DNA of 9,588 nucleotides, from the NCBI GenBank assembly GCA_017881765.1, contig JADGQN010000158.1:1-9588 (forward strand). The letters are read 5' to 3'. The notes beneath the pieces were generated by a model. The model had not been told where the DNA came from. It saw only the letters and a list, made by a program, of their open reading frames with translations, and searched no databases. Position 1 is the stretch's first letter. Every line of letters begins with the position of its first letter. Made by a program: the position numbers and the translations under genes. Source of the DNA: Syntrophobacterales bacterium (GTDB lineage Bacteria; Desulfobacterota; Syntrophorhabdia; Syntrophorhabdales; WCHB1-27). Positions 1 through 6,265 of this stretch are shown here, piece after piece.

Positions 1-15
1 TGTACTTGGGTAACG

Positions 16-477
16 TTAAAATATTGGGATGTCCATCAATTTCGGCCTGATATTCGTCATTTTGTTATTGGTTATGGTCGTGCCACTGCCGTAAGCCAAA
101 TAAATGGGAGCCCATAAGGCTCCATCAAAATGGATGCCCTGGATTGTGACCTTAGGGCCGGGAAGCTCTGGAGGTAATTTAGCCGGCAGAGGAGTATGGA
201 GTGTCCAGAATCCTCCCTTAATTTTAGTGACAGGTTTTTCACCGTTGTCTGTTTCACCGACAATCTTAACGTCCTTGGTAAGGTTCACTCTGCCTTCGCT
301 ACCAAAGTCAAAGGTCCCCTTCAGATTGATGGTACCTCCTTGATCCACAGCCTTCTGAATTGCCTGGATGTCAACAGCGGGATTGTTCTGGCCAACAATC
401 GTTATCTGAGCGTCGGCTGCACTGAAGGAAAAGGTTGCAATCACCACGAACAACAAAATGATGCTTCTACGTACCAT
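16..477 (-). CDS. secreted right-handed beta-helix (pectate-lyase-like fold) protein, apparently short
   Basis: The 153-residue product starts with a clear signal peptide: two arginines, a hydrophobic stretch at about residues 5-19, and an A-x-A site ending at A23 (ADA before Q24). It is therefore probably exported. Residues 36-57 (DIQAIQKAVDQGGTINLKGTF) match the usual opening of pectate-lyase-like beta-helix proteins. They are followed by short strand-turn repeats, including VKIVG, TKIKGG, VTIQGIHFDG and TTITNNKMTNI. No catalytic residues can be assigned. The ATG is well supported by GGGAGGTG at 485-492, seven bases upstream. Proteins of this fold usually run to several hundred residues, but this one stops with TAA at 16-18, in mid-repeat. 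It may be frameshifted or truncated, or the fold may continue in another frame beyond the window edge. The signal peptide and fold are seen directly; the cell-surface or polysaccharide role is only a guess. Confidence 0.75.
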   Translation of the reverse strand: MVRRSIILLFVVIATFSFSAADAQITIVGQNNPAVDIQAIQKAVDQGGTINLKGTFDFGSEGRVNLTKDVKIVGETDNGEKPVTKIKGGFWTLHTPLPAKLPPELPGPKVTIQGIHFDGALWAPIYLAYGSGTTITNNKMTNIRPKLMDIPIF

Positions 478-484
478 GACAATT

Positions 485-492
485 CACCTCCC
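485..492 (-). promoter_or_regulatory. ribosome binding site of the beta-helix gene
   Basis: GGGAGGTG on the minus strand lies seven bases before the ATG at 477 and fixes the start just ahead of the signal peptide. Confidence 0.8.
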
Positions 493-572
493 ATTCAAGT
501 GTACTTGGCCACAGTGAAGGTTCCTTTGCCTTTCCGACAAAAAGTTAAAATCCGGCGTCAGCCTCTTAGACG

Positions 573-594
573 ATTGTATATCAACTTATACAAT
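573..594. promoter_or_regulatory. perfect dyad, probable operator over the -10 region
   Basis: ATTGTATA and TATACAAT form perfect 8-bp inverted arms around a 6-base centre. The dyad sits exactly on the spacer and -10 of the promoter reading left. Dyads of this form and place are typical operators for dimeric regulators of the GntR, MarR or TetR type. No regulator gene lies in the window, so the binding protein is unknown. Confidence 0.55.
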
Positions 595-600
595 TGTCAA
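573..600 (-). promoter_or_regulatory. sigma-70-type promoter of the beta-helix gene
   Basis: On the minus strand TTGACA (600-595, a perfect -35) is followed after 16 bases by TACAAT (578-573, five of six bases of the -10 consensus). The 5' leader to the ATG at 477 would be about 90 nt. An operator-like dyad fills the spacer and the -10 element, so this promoter is probably repressible. Confidence 0.65.
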
Positions 601-1060
601 GCAGAAGAAGATGCGCCTACATGAAATGGTTGGATTGGTTGCATGGGGCAATAAGAGCCTGATTAAGTTTCAGAGTTGTAAGGGTGAAGCGTTATTGCTT
701 TCCACATGAAATGAGGTACGGAAGCGGAGAATCCGAAAATCACGACTTCAGAGGAAGAATTTTTCGACTGAGCAGGATGTGTAGAACACCGAAGCGAGCC
801 GATATAGGAGATACAGAGAGTGATGATAACGGAGAGGAAGGGATAAGGAAGTTATTGGATAACTGCACGCCTCCAAGTCCTCGCTAGGCTAAAAGGGCCC
901 TTGATATTGCAGCAAGCGGGGTACTTTTCCTCGTCCCAAGCCATTCGCCAAAAGTGTCGGCGTTATCTCGTCTCTTTCGACAATTTCGTCCCTCCGTGAA
1001 GCGCACTATGTCCTGCGTTTCGTGAAATTGGTAGTCATTCCCCGCCTGCTGGTCTCTGAA
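601..1060. other. long intergenic stretch with no convincing gene
   Basis: Between the beta-helix promoter and the zinc-ribbon promoter I see no supported gene. A 67-codon + strand frame (684-887, GTG start) has no family resemblance. A minus-strand frame (884-1249) overlaps the real zinc-ribbon gene and has no ribosome site. One spaced inverted pair, CAATTTC at 981-987 and GAAATTG at 1024-1030, lies 40-85 bp upstream of the sigma-54-like promoter. An enhancer site would lie in that range, but the pair is short. Confidence 0.4.
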
Positions 1061-1065
1061 GGTTA

Positions 1066-1083
1066 TTGGCATACTAATTGCTG
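1066..1083 (+). promoter_or_regulatory. sigma-54 (-24/-12) promoter of the zinc-ribbon gene
   Basis: TTGGCATACTAATTGCTG carries GG (1068-1069) and GC (1080-1081) separated by exactly ten bases. The flanking TGGCA and TTGCT agree with the sigma-54 consensus TGGCACG-N4-TTGCW. Transcription would start near 1093, giving a leader of about 53 nt before the ATG at 1146. No enhancer-binding activator gene is visible in the window. Confidence 0.55.
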
Positions 1084-1145
1084 AGAATTGAAACAAAAAA
1101 GAGGTCCCTTTCGGATCAATCCTTGAGGAGAAGGAGACTGACGTC

Positions 1146-1391
1146 ATGAAAAGAGGAAGAAACACGGCCGAGATTCTTGACAACGATGGCGGGTTGGATG
1201 ATATGGAACTGTCGGACGGGGAATGCCAGGAAAGAACGCTGATACTCAAAGCAGAGCCTACATCGAGGAAAGTACAGTTTATGGCACGTGGGGTGAAGGA
1301 AATAAGGTGTACTTGTTGCGGTCAGATCAGGCCTATAGCGGATGCCGAGCAATCTGAAGAGGGATGGATGTGCGAAGATTGCCTGCCGTGA
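1146..1391 (+). CDS. small acidic zinc-ribbon protein, function unknown
   Basis: This 81-residue protein has a charged, acidic N-terminal half. Its C-terminal module has C55-x2-C58 and C76-x2-C79 (in CTCCG and CEDC), a four-cysteine zinc-ribbon arrangement that probably binds one Zn(II). A fifth cysteine, C57, sits inside the first pair. There is no signal peptide or membrane segment, so it is presumably cytoplasmic. The ATG is preceded by AAGGAG (1131-1136) nine bases upstream and by a sigma-54-type promoter at 1066-1083, which supports a real, regulated gene. It is the only confident + strand gene here, standing alone and convergent with the PhzF-family gene. Such short ribbons occur as nucleic-acid or protein adaptors, but I do not recognise a named family. 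Confidence 0.7.
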   Translation: MKRGRNTAEILDNDGGLDDMELSDGECQERTLILKAEPTSRKVQFMARGVKEIRCTCCGQIRPIADAEQSEEGWMCEDCLP

Positions 1392-1639
1392 TGATGCAGG
1401 AAACAAAATATGGTGGGCAAGGGGGAAGGTAGGGGAACTTACGTTGGTTCAAAGTGAACTGTTATGACGTCACATCCGTGCAGGCTCGCAAAATAGTCTA
1501 CGCTTTTCTTGCCCTCTATTGATGATTACCGCTCAGAAGGATGCGTATCGGCACGAAGAGTGCCATCATGAGTTCGGGAAGGACGGGCTGATCGCAGAGA
1601 GCGCTGCAGTGCGCAAGACAAGCAGGGGTTACGTCTTGA

Positions 1640-2419
1640 TTATACCCTTATCGTACCCGACAGGTACGTTACGGCTCTCCCGCCAATCGCCACCCGTTCA
1701 CCTTTGTCGAGGCAGGAAAGCTCTCCGTCACGCTCCGAGAGCTGCAACGCGTGGAGCTGCTTCTTTCCCAAACGGTGCGACCAGTAAGGTATGAGCGTGC
1801 AATGCGCGGAACCGGTAACAGGATCTTCGGGAAGACCGACGCGAGGCGCGAAAAACCTGGAGACAAAATCACTCTGCTTCCCCGGGGCGGTAACGATCAC
1901 GCCCAGGTAATCGAGGGCGGCGATCCTGGCGAAATCAGGGGCAAGGGTGCGCACCTCGTCCTCTTCCTCGTACACGGCCAAAAGATCCCTTGCCCTCATA
2001 ACCTGGATGGGAGGAAGTCCCAGGATACCGGCGATGTCACGAGGTGGCTCACAGGGTTCCGGAGGCCGCGCTGGAAAATCCATCACGAGCATATCCTCCT
2101 GACGGTCGACAGACAGGACGCCGCCTTTTGTCCGGAAATCTACCCGCCGGGCCTCGGGTTTCTCTGTCTCAAATATTGCAAAAGCGCTCGCCAGTGTCGC
2201 ATGGCCGCAAAGATCAACCTCCGCCTTCGGGGTGAACCACCGCAACTCATACACGTCACCCGTCTGCACCAGGAACGCGGTCTCGGACAGGTTGTTTTCC
2301 GAAGCGATGGACTGGAGGAGGCGGTCTTCCGGCCGGCCATCGAGAAAGCAGACACCCGCCGGATTGCCGGCAAAGACCCGGTCGGCAAAAGCATCTATCT
2401 GGTAAAATCTGATGTCCAT
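1640..2419 (-). CDS. PhzF-family isomerase/epimerase
   Basis: The 259-residue protein is a full-length member of the PhzF superfamily, which has the two-lobed diaminopimelate-epimerase fold. Visible hallmarks are the opening MDIRFYQIDAFADRVFAGNPAGVC, and NNLSETAFL with E46 in the place of the PhzF catalytic glutamate. TPKAEVDLCGHATLA at about 63-76 and DPVTGSAHC at 199-207 follow; the last two are the paired glycine-rich loops of the fold. PhzF itself isomerises dihydro-hydroxyanthranilate in phenazine synthesis. No phenazine genes are present here, so the substrate is unknown and only the family should be taken from this entry. The ATG has GAGGGGG (2427-2433) seven bases upstream. The flavin reductase gene lies 105 bp upstream on the same strand, so co-transcription is possible. 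No terminator was found after the stop. Confidence 0.9.
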   Translation of the reverse strand: MDIRFYQIDAFADRVFAGNPAGVCFLDGRPEDRLLQSIASENNLSETAFLVQTGDVYELRWFTPKAEVDLCGHATLASAFAIFETEKPEARRVDFRTKGGVLSVDRQEDMLVMDFPARPPEPCEPPRDIAGILGLPPIQVMRARDLLAVYEEEDEVRTLAPDFARIAALDYLGVIVTAPGKQSDFVSRFFAPRVGLPEDPVTGSAHCTLIPYWSHRLGKKQLHALQLSERDGELSCLDKGERVAIGGRAVTYLSGTIRV

Positions 2420-2524
2420 GATTCATCCCCCTCATAAAGCTGAGGCAATGGTTGCCGCTTGGACACAGCATGCTCCTGCAGCTCTATGGAATGTCTTTGG
2501 TGATAAGAGCGGGTTTACCTTGAG

Positions 2525-3106
2525 CTACACTCGTCTTTTCCGTAACTGCGCCCCGACGGAATGCGCTTTTTCCAGATAACGACCGACCCCATAGTAGGTA
2601 CGGTTCCCGGGGATATAGAAGAATGGGTTTACCTTCTCAATGTCGAGCATTCCGTCCTCGCCGAGTACTGACTCCTCAGCCTTGACGTCCAGGACCTGCC
2701 CGATGAACCGTGTGTGGAGCCCGAGCTCCAGGGCGTGAAGCAGCCTGCACTCCAGGACAAGGGGGAACTCGGCCACGTAAGGTGCGTCGATGGCGTCGCT
2801 TCGCACCGGGGTAAGACCTGAGGCCTGCCATTTGTCCGTATCCCTTCCTGAGGCTATGCCGACGTAATCTGTTTCCTTCATATAGTTCACAGAGGGAATG
2901 CTGACCGTAAAGGCATTCCTGTCCTTGATGTTCCCATAGGTGTAGGTTGCTTTCCTCAGCGAGACACCAACGCAGGGAGGATCCGAACAGCACACGCCTC
3001 CCCAGGCCGCGGTCATCAAGTTTGGCCTGCCTTCCTTGTCATACGTTCCTATGACCCATACCGTCGTGGCACCCACGACGATTTTAGCACCAAGAGACCG
3101 TTTCAT
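2525..3106 (-). CDS. flavoredoxin-like flavin reductase (FMN-binding split-barrel) protein
   Basis: The 193-residue product belongs to the flavin reductase-like FMN-binding domain family. It closely resembles what I remember of Desulfovibrio flavoredoxin, in the order MKRSLGAK, VWVIGTYDKEGRPNLMTAAWGG, CCSDPPCVGVSLRKATYTYGNI, FTVSIPS, YVGIASGRDTDKW, TPV, PYVAEFPLVLEC, GLHTRFIGQVLD, YYGVGRYL. Such proteins bind FMN non-covalently and pass electrons in the cytoplasm; flavoredoxin was linked to thiosulfate reduction in a sulfate reducer. The frame extends six codons upstream to a GTG at 3124, but GAGGAGGT (3113-3120) lies inside that extension. The ATG at 3106 is therefore the true start. The gene ends 105 bp before the PhzF-family gene. 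A link to sulfur metabolism here is inference; a general flavin reductase role is the safe statement. Confidence 0.9.
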   Translation of the reverse strand: MKRSLGAKIVVGATTVWVIGTYDKEGRPNLMTAAWGGVCCSDPPCVGVSLRKATYTYGNIKDRNAFTVSIPSVNYMKETDYVGIASGRDTDKWQASGLTPVRSDAIDAPYVAEFPLVLECRLLHALELGLHTRFIGQVLDVKAEESVLGEDGMLDIEKVNPFFYIPGNRTYYGVGRYLEKAHSVGAQLRKRRV

Positions 3107-3112
3107 CGTTAC

Positions 3113-3120
3113 ACCTCCTC
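3113..3120 (-). promoter_or_regulatory. ribosome binding site deciding the flavin reductase start
   Basis: GAGGAGGT ends six bases before the ATG at 3106. It rules out the in-frame GTG at 3124 as the start, because the site would then lie within the coding region. Confidence 0.8.
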
Positions 3121-3232
3121 GCACATATCAACCTTTTGGTGGACACCAAGCTAACCGTTGCCACTGCTAATGTAGCATGTCGTGGAGTACGTCACAATGT
3201 GAATAAGGAAGAAGTTTTAAACCATCGCGAGC

Positions 3233-3247
3233 TCACGGAACCCGTGA
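3233..3247. repeat. small stem-loop TCACGG-AAC-CCGTGA
   Basis: Perfect 6-bp arms surround a 3-base loop just beside the larger palindrome at 3254-3295. A related sequence lies at the same side of the second palindrome (9021-9039), so it may belong to the same repeat unit. Confidence 0.35.
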
Positions 3248-3253
3248 TGCGTC

Positions 3254-3295
3254 CCGGGCAGAAAAAAATCCTTTGCAGGAAATTTTTCCGCCCGG
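3254..3295. repeat. large imperfect palindrome, copy 1; possible terminator of the 3327-4031 gene
   Basis: Arms of 19 bases (3254-3272 and 3277-3295) pair except at three positions around the loop TTGC: CCGGGC pairs with GCCCGG outside, and TCCT with AGGA inside. It lies about 32 bases past the stop of the 234-residue repeat protein. A hairpin here could end that transcript, although the U-rich tract is inside the stem and not after it. A related palindrome is at 9052-9091, which makes this a dispersed element and not only a local terminator. Confidence 0.5.
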
Positions 3296-3326
3296 TTGGG
3301 ATGAACGCTTCTTTTATAAATTGTTC

Positions 3327-4031
3327 TTAAGTGGCGACGTCGATATTGGTGCCGACGGCCTGGTTGGCGCTATTGCCGAGGGTTGGGATCGTATTCTGCA
3401 AGTCCTGCATCAGCTTCGCAAAGGCGTTCTGGGCTCCTGCGAGGTCATTGGACTGAAGGGCATTGCCGATAGTCGTAAGGTCGGTACCTGAAGTTGCGGT
3501 TGCATTCTGCGCGTTCGTAGTGCCTAGGTCCTGCTGCAGTGTCGCAAAGGCCGTCTGGGCTCCGGTGAGATCACCCTTCTGGAGGGCATCGCCAATAGCC
3601 GTAAGGTCAGTGAAGGGATTTGACGTTGTGCTCTGCGTATTCTGCGCGCTGCCGCTGTGATGATGATGGTGATGGTGGTGGGTTTTCTGCACCTGCTGTC
3701 CACCCTGAGTTTGCCGCATCTTCTGCATGTCCTGTGTCAGCGTCTTGAAAGCTGCCTGAGCTCCCGAGAGGTCGTTTGAATCAAGCGCTTTGCCTATTGC
3801 CGTGAGGTCGTTATCGAGCGGGCTGGTTCCCGCGGTCTGTTGACCACCTTGCGCCTGGCCGACAGTCTGCATGTCCTGTTGCAGCGTCGCAAAGGCTGCC
3901 TGGGCGCCCTTGAGGTCACCGGAAGTAAGGCTCGTTTTCAGGGCCGCGAAATCTTTCTTTACCTGTTGAAACGGGCTCGACGCATAGTTCTGGTAAACGG
4001 TGGGGTCTGACGAAATACTTGAGATCGACAT
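3327..4031 (-). CDS. four-repeat helical protein with a run of eight histidines
   Basis: This 234-residue protein has four copies of a 29-residue unit at about 27-55, 75-103, 142-170 and 184-212. The pattern is D-[LF]-x-[AT]-[IL]-x-x-[AS]-L-x-[SK]-x-D-L-x-G-A-Q-x-A-F-[AK]-x-L-x-Q-D, probably a helix pair per unit as in TPR-like folds. Between units 2 and 3 lie eight consecutive histidines (118-125), followed by SGSAQN. The linkers are rich in Q, T, S, N and G. There is no signal peptide, membrane segment or cysteine. The histidine run suggests Ni, Zn, Co or Cu binding, but no function is established. The ATG has AAGGAGGT (4037-4044) five bases upstream. The next gene upstream is its paralogue, and the shared MSIS start and leader indicate a tandem duplication. 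I recall similar MSISxISS proteins as hypothetical in other bacteria, without a named role. Confidence 0.8.
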   Translation of the reverse strand: MSISSISSDPTVYQNYASSPFQQVKKDFAALKTSLTSGDLKGAQAAFATLQQDMQTVGQAQGGQQTAGTSPLDNDLTAIGKALDSNDLSGAQAAFKTLTQDMQKMRQTQGGQQVQKTHHHHHHHHSGSAQNTQSTTSNPFTDLTAIGDALQKGDLTGAQTAFATLQQDLGTTNAQNATATSGTDLTTIGNALQSNDLAGAQNAFAKLMQDLQNTIPTLGNSANQAVGTNIDVAT

Positions 4032-4261
4032 CTTGAACCTCCTTGCGTAGATTGTAATGTACCCTATGCATTAGCAAAGGGCTTGCTGCATTCGGAATTC
4101 CGGTCTGGCCCGCCCCCCACCACGACGACGGCCGTACCTGCTCGAATCCTTTTTAGATTATCGGGTTCCACACGTTCCGCGTTTACTCTCTCTACGAAAC
4201 ACTTCCCAACCTTGTCATTGGACGCTTCTTCTCTGCATCCGCGAAGCGATCCGGGAAGGCC
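4032..4261. other. spacer between the two repeat-protein genes
   Basis: This 230-bp gap has no credible gene. Close to the downstream gene it carries a leader resembling that of the paralogue, with a weak -24/-12-like element at 4073-4088. No terminator with a T-run was found after the upstream gene, so read-through is possible. Confidence 0.4.
4073..4088 (-). promoter_or_regulatory. weak sigma-54-like element before the 234-residue repeat gene
   Basis: The minus strand reads CAGCAAG-CCCT-TTGCT, with the -12 TTGC intact but AG in place of GG at -24. Its TTGC lies 42 bases before the start codon, almost the same as the 40 bases seen in the paralogue. The matching position supports a common origin, but the missing G makes activity doubtful. 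Confidence 0.25.
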
Positions 4262-4975
4262 CTATACGTATTGCCCTATCGTTGACAACAACCCGGCGGC
4301 TGGTATATTCAGGGGGAACTGTCCTACCTGCGCATACACGCTCATCGCCTGGAAAAGGGAAGTCACTGACGAGCCTGAACCGTTCTGCGAAGTATTGTTT
4401 GTGGTCTGGGGCGCGTCAAACAGGGACGGTGTCGGGTTACTCTGACCTGTTGCGGCAGATTGAGCGTTGCTGCTGCTTGCAGCGGTTGTACTTTGCGCGC
4501 CGTTCTTCCCGATGTCCTGCATCAGTGTTGCGAATGCTGTCTGGGCCGCGGTGAGGTCACCTGACTGAAGGGCAGTGCCAACGGCCGCAAGGTCAGTGCT
4601 GAGAGTACCGGTCGTATTCAGCGCGCTGCCACTGCGGTGATGATGATGGTGGTGATGATGGAGGCTACCGGCCTGCAGGTCCTGCATCAGTGTCGCAAAG
4701 GCCTTCTGGGCATTTGAGAGGCTACCTGAGTTAAGGGCGGTGCCAACGGCGTTAAGGTCAGTGCTGACTTGGCTCGCGGCCCCCGTCTGCTGACTGCTCT
4801 GTGCGCCACTATTGCCCAGGTCCTGCATCAGTGTTGCGAATGCTGTCTGGGCCGCGGTGAGGTTACCTGACGCCAGACTTGTCGTCAGGCCGGAGAAATC
4901 TTCCTTTACCGACTGAATCTGTCTCATGGGGTCTTGGTAAACATTGGTACTTGACGAGATACCAGAAATCGACAA
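4262..4975 (-). CDS. three-repeat helical protein with a run of eight histidines (TTG start), paralogue of the neighbour
   Basis: This 237-residue protein has three 29-residue repeats at about 26-54, 73-101 and 128-156 (for example DLAAVGTALQSGDLTAAQTAF followed by ATLMQDI). Eight histidines lie at 106-113 between units 2 and 3, followed by RSGSALN. That is the same location and nearly the same flank as in the next gene. The fourth repeat of the neighbour is replaced by a Ser/Thr/Asn/Gln-rich tail and a more hydrophobic end (about 203-237, VTSLFQAMSVYAQVGQFPLNIPA). The start is TTG: AAGGAGGT (4981-4988) is five bases upstream and the encoded MSISGISS aligns with MSISSISS of the paralogue. A later in-frame ATG (codon 17) would cut this conserved start. 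The gene lies 283 bp downstream of the Zorya-like operon on the same strand. Function unknown; metal binding is inferred from the histidines. Confidence 0.8.
   Translation of the reverse strand: MSISGISSSTNVYQDPMRQIQSVKEDFSGLTTSLASGNLTAAQTAFATLMQDLGNSGAQSSQQTGAASQVSTDLNAVGTALNSGSLSNAQKAFATLMQDLQAGSLHHHHHHHHRSGSALNTTGTLSTDLAAVGTALQSGDLTAAQTAFATLMQDIGKNGAQSTTAASSSNAQSAATGQSNPTPSLFDAPQTTNNTSQNGSGSSVTSLFQAMSVYAQVGQFPLNIPAAGLLSTIGQYV
4514..4565. repeat. internal DNA repeat, copy 1 (repeat unit 3)
   Basis: This 52-nt stretch matches 4820-4871 with one mismatch. It encodes LTAAQTAFATLMQD in repeat unit 3 of the 237-residue protein. Confidence 0.8.
4820..4871. repeat. internal DNA repeat, copy 2 (repeat unit 1)
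   Basis: This 52-nt stretch matches 4514-4565 except for T versus C at 4864/4558. It encodes the same segment in repeat unit 1, while unit 2 between them is clearly more diverged. Confidence 0.8.
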
Positions 4976-4980
4976 CCTGC

Positions 4981-4988
4981 ACCTCCTT
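4981..4988 (-). promoter_or_regulatory. ribosome binding site supporting the TTG start at 4975
   Basis: AAGGAGGT lies five bases before TTG. The paralogue has the identical site with the identical spacing before its ATG at 4031. Confidence 0.75.
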
Positions 4989-5258
4989 CACGGGAATGTA
5001 GACCACTTTACGATTGCAACCGGCATACCACACTCAAGGTTCTCCTCCGGCACGGCCTCTCTCCTCCAGTCACCAGTTCCGTACAGGTATTTGGCATCGC
5101 TTCCAGAGCCCAATCGCAAGGGATATGGCGGTATATCGACTGACCTAACGGGGCCACTTCGTTGTTTCTGTCTCTTTCCCGGGAATGGATCGATGTGTTT
5201 GAAGTTGTCGTTATAGGAAAGAATTGCCGGGTCGGGGAAAATTATGCCGGTGCGTCTT
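4989..5258. other. gap after the Zorya-like operon, no effector gene visible
   Basis: About 270 bp separate the operon's last stop from the next gene's ribosome site. A minus-strand frame (5359-4988, 123 codons) crosses it, starting inside the ZorC-like gene without a ribosome site. It is basic and proline-rich and resembles no helicase, nuclease or other Zorya component. No intrinsic terminator is apparent. Confidence 0.45.
5015..5030 (-). promoter_or_regulatory. sigma-54-like promoter of the 237-residue repeat gene
   Basis: The minus strand reads TGGTATG-CCGG-TTGCA, with GG (5029-5028) and GC (5017-5016) exactly ten bases apart and a perfect -12 box. The -24 box departs from TGGCAC at two bases. 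Transcription would start near 5004, about 30 nt before the TTG. Confidence 0.4.
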
Positions 5259-6263
5259 TTACCCAAACTGAACCGTGTCTGTCCTTTCTTCACGGCGGCG
5301 CCAGCCCCACCCCTTATCCTCACGATAGACGTGATCGCAGAAAGAGGAGGTATTGTCATTGCACAGCCACTGGAGAACCCGTTCTCTGGCCTCCTCGGGC
5401 ACCTCAGCCCACTTTATCCGGTTGGTCGGGAGACGAGGGTCCCCCAGTTCTTTATGGTTCAAGACAAACTTCCGGAGAATCTCCTGAATATTGCCAGTGG
5501 CAGCCCCGTGGAGAACAAGTGCACCGATCTCCTTCTTGAAGGTGGGCAGCGTCCAACACGGCCATGGCAAGAGCTCCCTGAAGAGCAGATCTACTAACCC
5601 CGCGGAGGACCTGTCAAGCTGTTCGCGACACTTTGCAGAAGCGGCCTCCACTACGCTCCGGACAAACGGCGACTGAGATTCGAGATACCACTCGTCCAGG
5701 TAGGCATGAAGGGTCTTATCCTCGTTAACAAGGCCTCGGGCAAGTATTTCGGGACCGTCCTTCCCGAGGATAGCGTCGATATTTGACTTCCATTTTACAA
5801 GGACAGGGTTTGGCCCGGTATAATCGCCGACAAGACTCTTTATTGTATCAACCGATGAACTCTCGGAGAAAGAGCCCACCCATTTGCTGTGGCATGAGCG
5901 AACGAGACCTTCAAGAGAGCGTCTGTTGAGTGGCATGCCGGAACCCTGCAAATACGTGAGAAACAGGCTACTGGTGGCGATCTGTGGTTCCCAGCACAGA
6001 TACCTCATCGTACCCCTGTCAAGATGCGTTCTCTTTCCTGACTCGAATTCGCTCCACTGCAGCATGTATCTTTCAAGGGGCGGCGGGCGGCGGATCGGTG
6101 CCGAGCCTATTTTCTCCACCGTGATCCGCAGATTCTGAAGGCGAGACTCGATGGGCTGCCTGAGAAAAAGTTTCGCGGATTCCCTCATCTCTTTGTCTGC
6201 TTTGCGTATGAGGAGACTCAGCGCATCGAGTGAAACCACACCGGCTCTTGGAACCTGCGCCAT
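5259..6263 (-). CDS. zorC: ZorC-like EH-signature protein, short form
   Basis: This is the third gene of the Zorya-like operon; the product has 334 residues from the ATG at 6263. The N-terminal two thirds are helical and unrecognised. The C-terminal part has the EH-signature pattern: HKELGDPRLPTNRIKWAEVPEEARERVLQWL at about 272-302, then FCDHVY with a conserved-looking histidine near 311 (numbered from the ATG at 6263). In type I Zorya, ZorC is a cytoplasmic DNA-associated protein acting between the ZorAB motor and the ZorD effector. Position directly after zorB supports the call. It is much shorter than the roughly 560 residues I recall for E. coli ZorC, and it stops soon after the histidine, where relatives usually continue. 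GGAG (6271-6274) is seven bases from the ATG at 6263 but only one base from an upstream in-frame ATG (6269) that overlaps the zorB stop. The downstream ATG is therefore preferred. Confidence 0.7.
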   Translation of the reverse strand: MAQVPRAGVVSLDALSLLIRKADKEMRESAKLFLRQPIESRLQNLRITVEKIGSAPIRRPPPLERYMLQWSEFESGKRTHLDRGTMRYLCWEPQIATSSLFLTYLQGSGMPLNRRSLEGLVRSCHSKWVGSFSESSSVDTIKSLVGDYTGPNPVLVKWKSNIDAILGKDGPEILARGLVNEDKTLHAYLDEWYLESQSPFVRSVVEAASAKCREQLDRSSAGLVDLLFRELLPWPCWTLPTFKKEIGALVLHGAATGNIQEILRKFVLNHKELGDPRLPTNRIKWAEVPEEARERVLQWLCNDNTSSFCDHVYREDKGWGWRRREERTDTVQFG

Positions 6264-6265
6264 GC

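Noticed and set aside
684..887. 67-codon + strand frame after the operator-like dyad
   Set aside because: GTG start, charged non-descript composition and no family resemblance. Position next to the dyad alone is not enough.
884..1249. 121-codon minus-strand frame over the zinc-ribbon gene and its promoter
   Set aside because: Its first part is the antisense of the better supported zinc-ribbon gene. It has no ribosome site and no recognisable family.
1139..1472. Two TGACGTCA palindromes (1139-1146 and 1465-1472) flanking the zinc-ribbon gene
   Set aside because: Short palindromes of this length are expected dozens of times in such a window. The first overlaps the start codon, and there is no other sign of a shared site.
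1519..1794. 91-codon + strand frame
   Set aside because: It overlaps the end of the PhzF-family gene antisense, and its composition (Arg/Pro/Ala late) is that of a shadow frame.
3144..3200. Possible sigma-70 promoter TTGTGA-N17-TACATT before the flavin reductase gene (minus strand)
   Set aside because: Each box matches only four of six consensus bases, too weak to annotate.
3657..3680. CAT/CAC run read as a trinucleotide microsatellite or a cloning His-tag
   Set aside because: Codons are mixed, the run lies inside an intact repeat gene, and the paralogue has its own His8 at the equivalent place, so it is native protein sequence.
4988..5359. 123-codon minus-strand frame after the ZorC-like gene as a possible fourth operon gene
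   Set aside because: It starts inside zorC without a ribosome site, overlaps the next gene's promoter and ribosome site region, and shows no effector-like motif.
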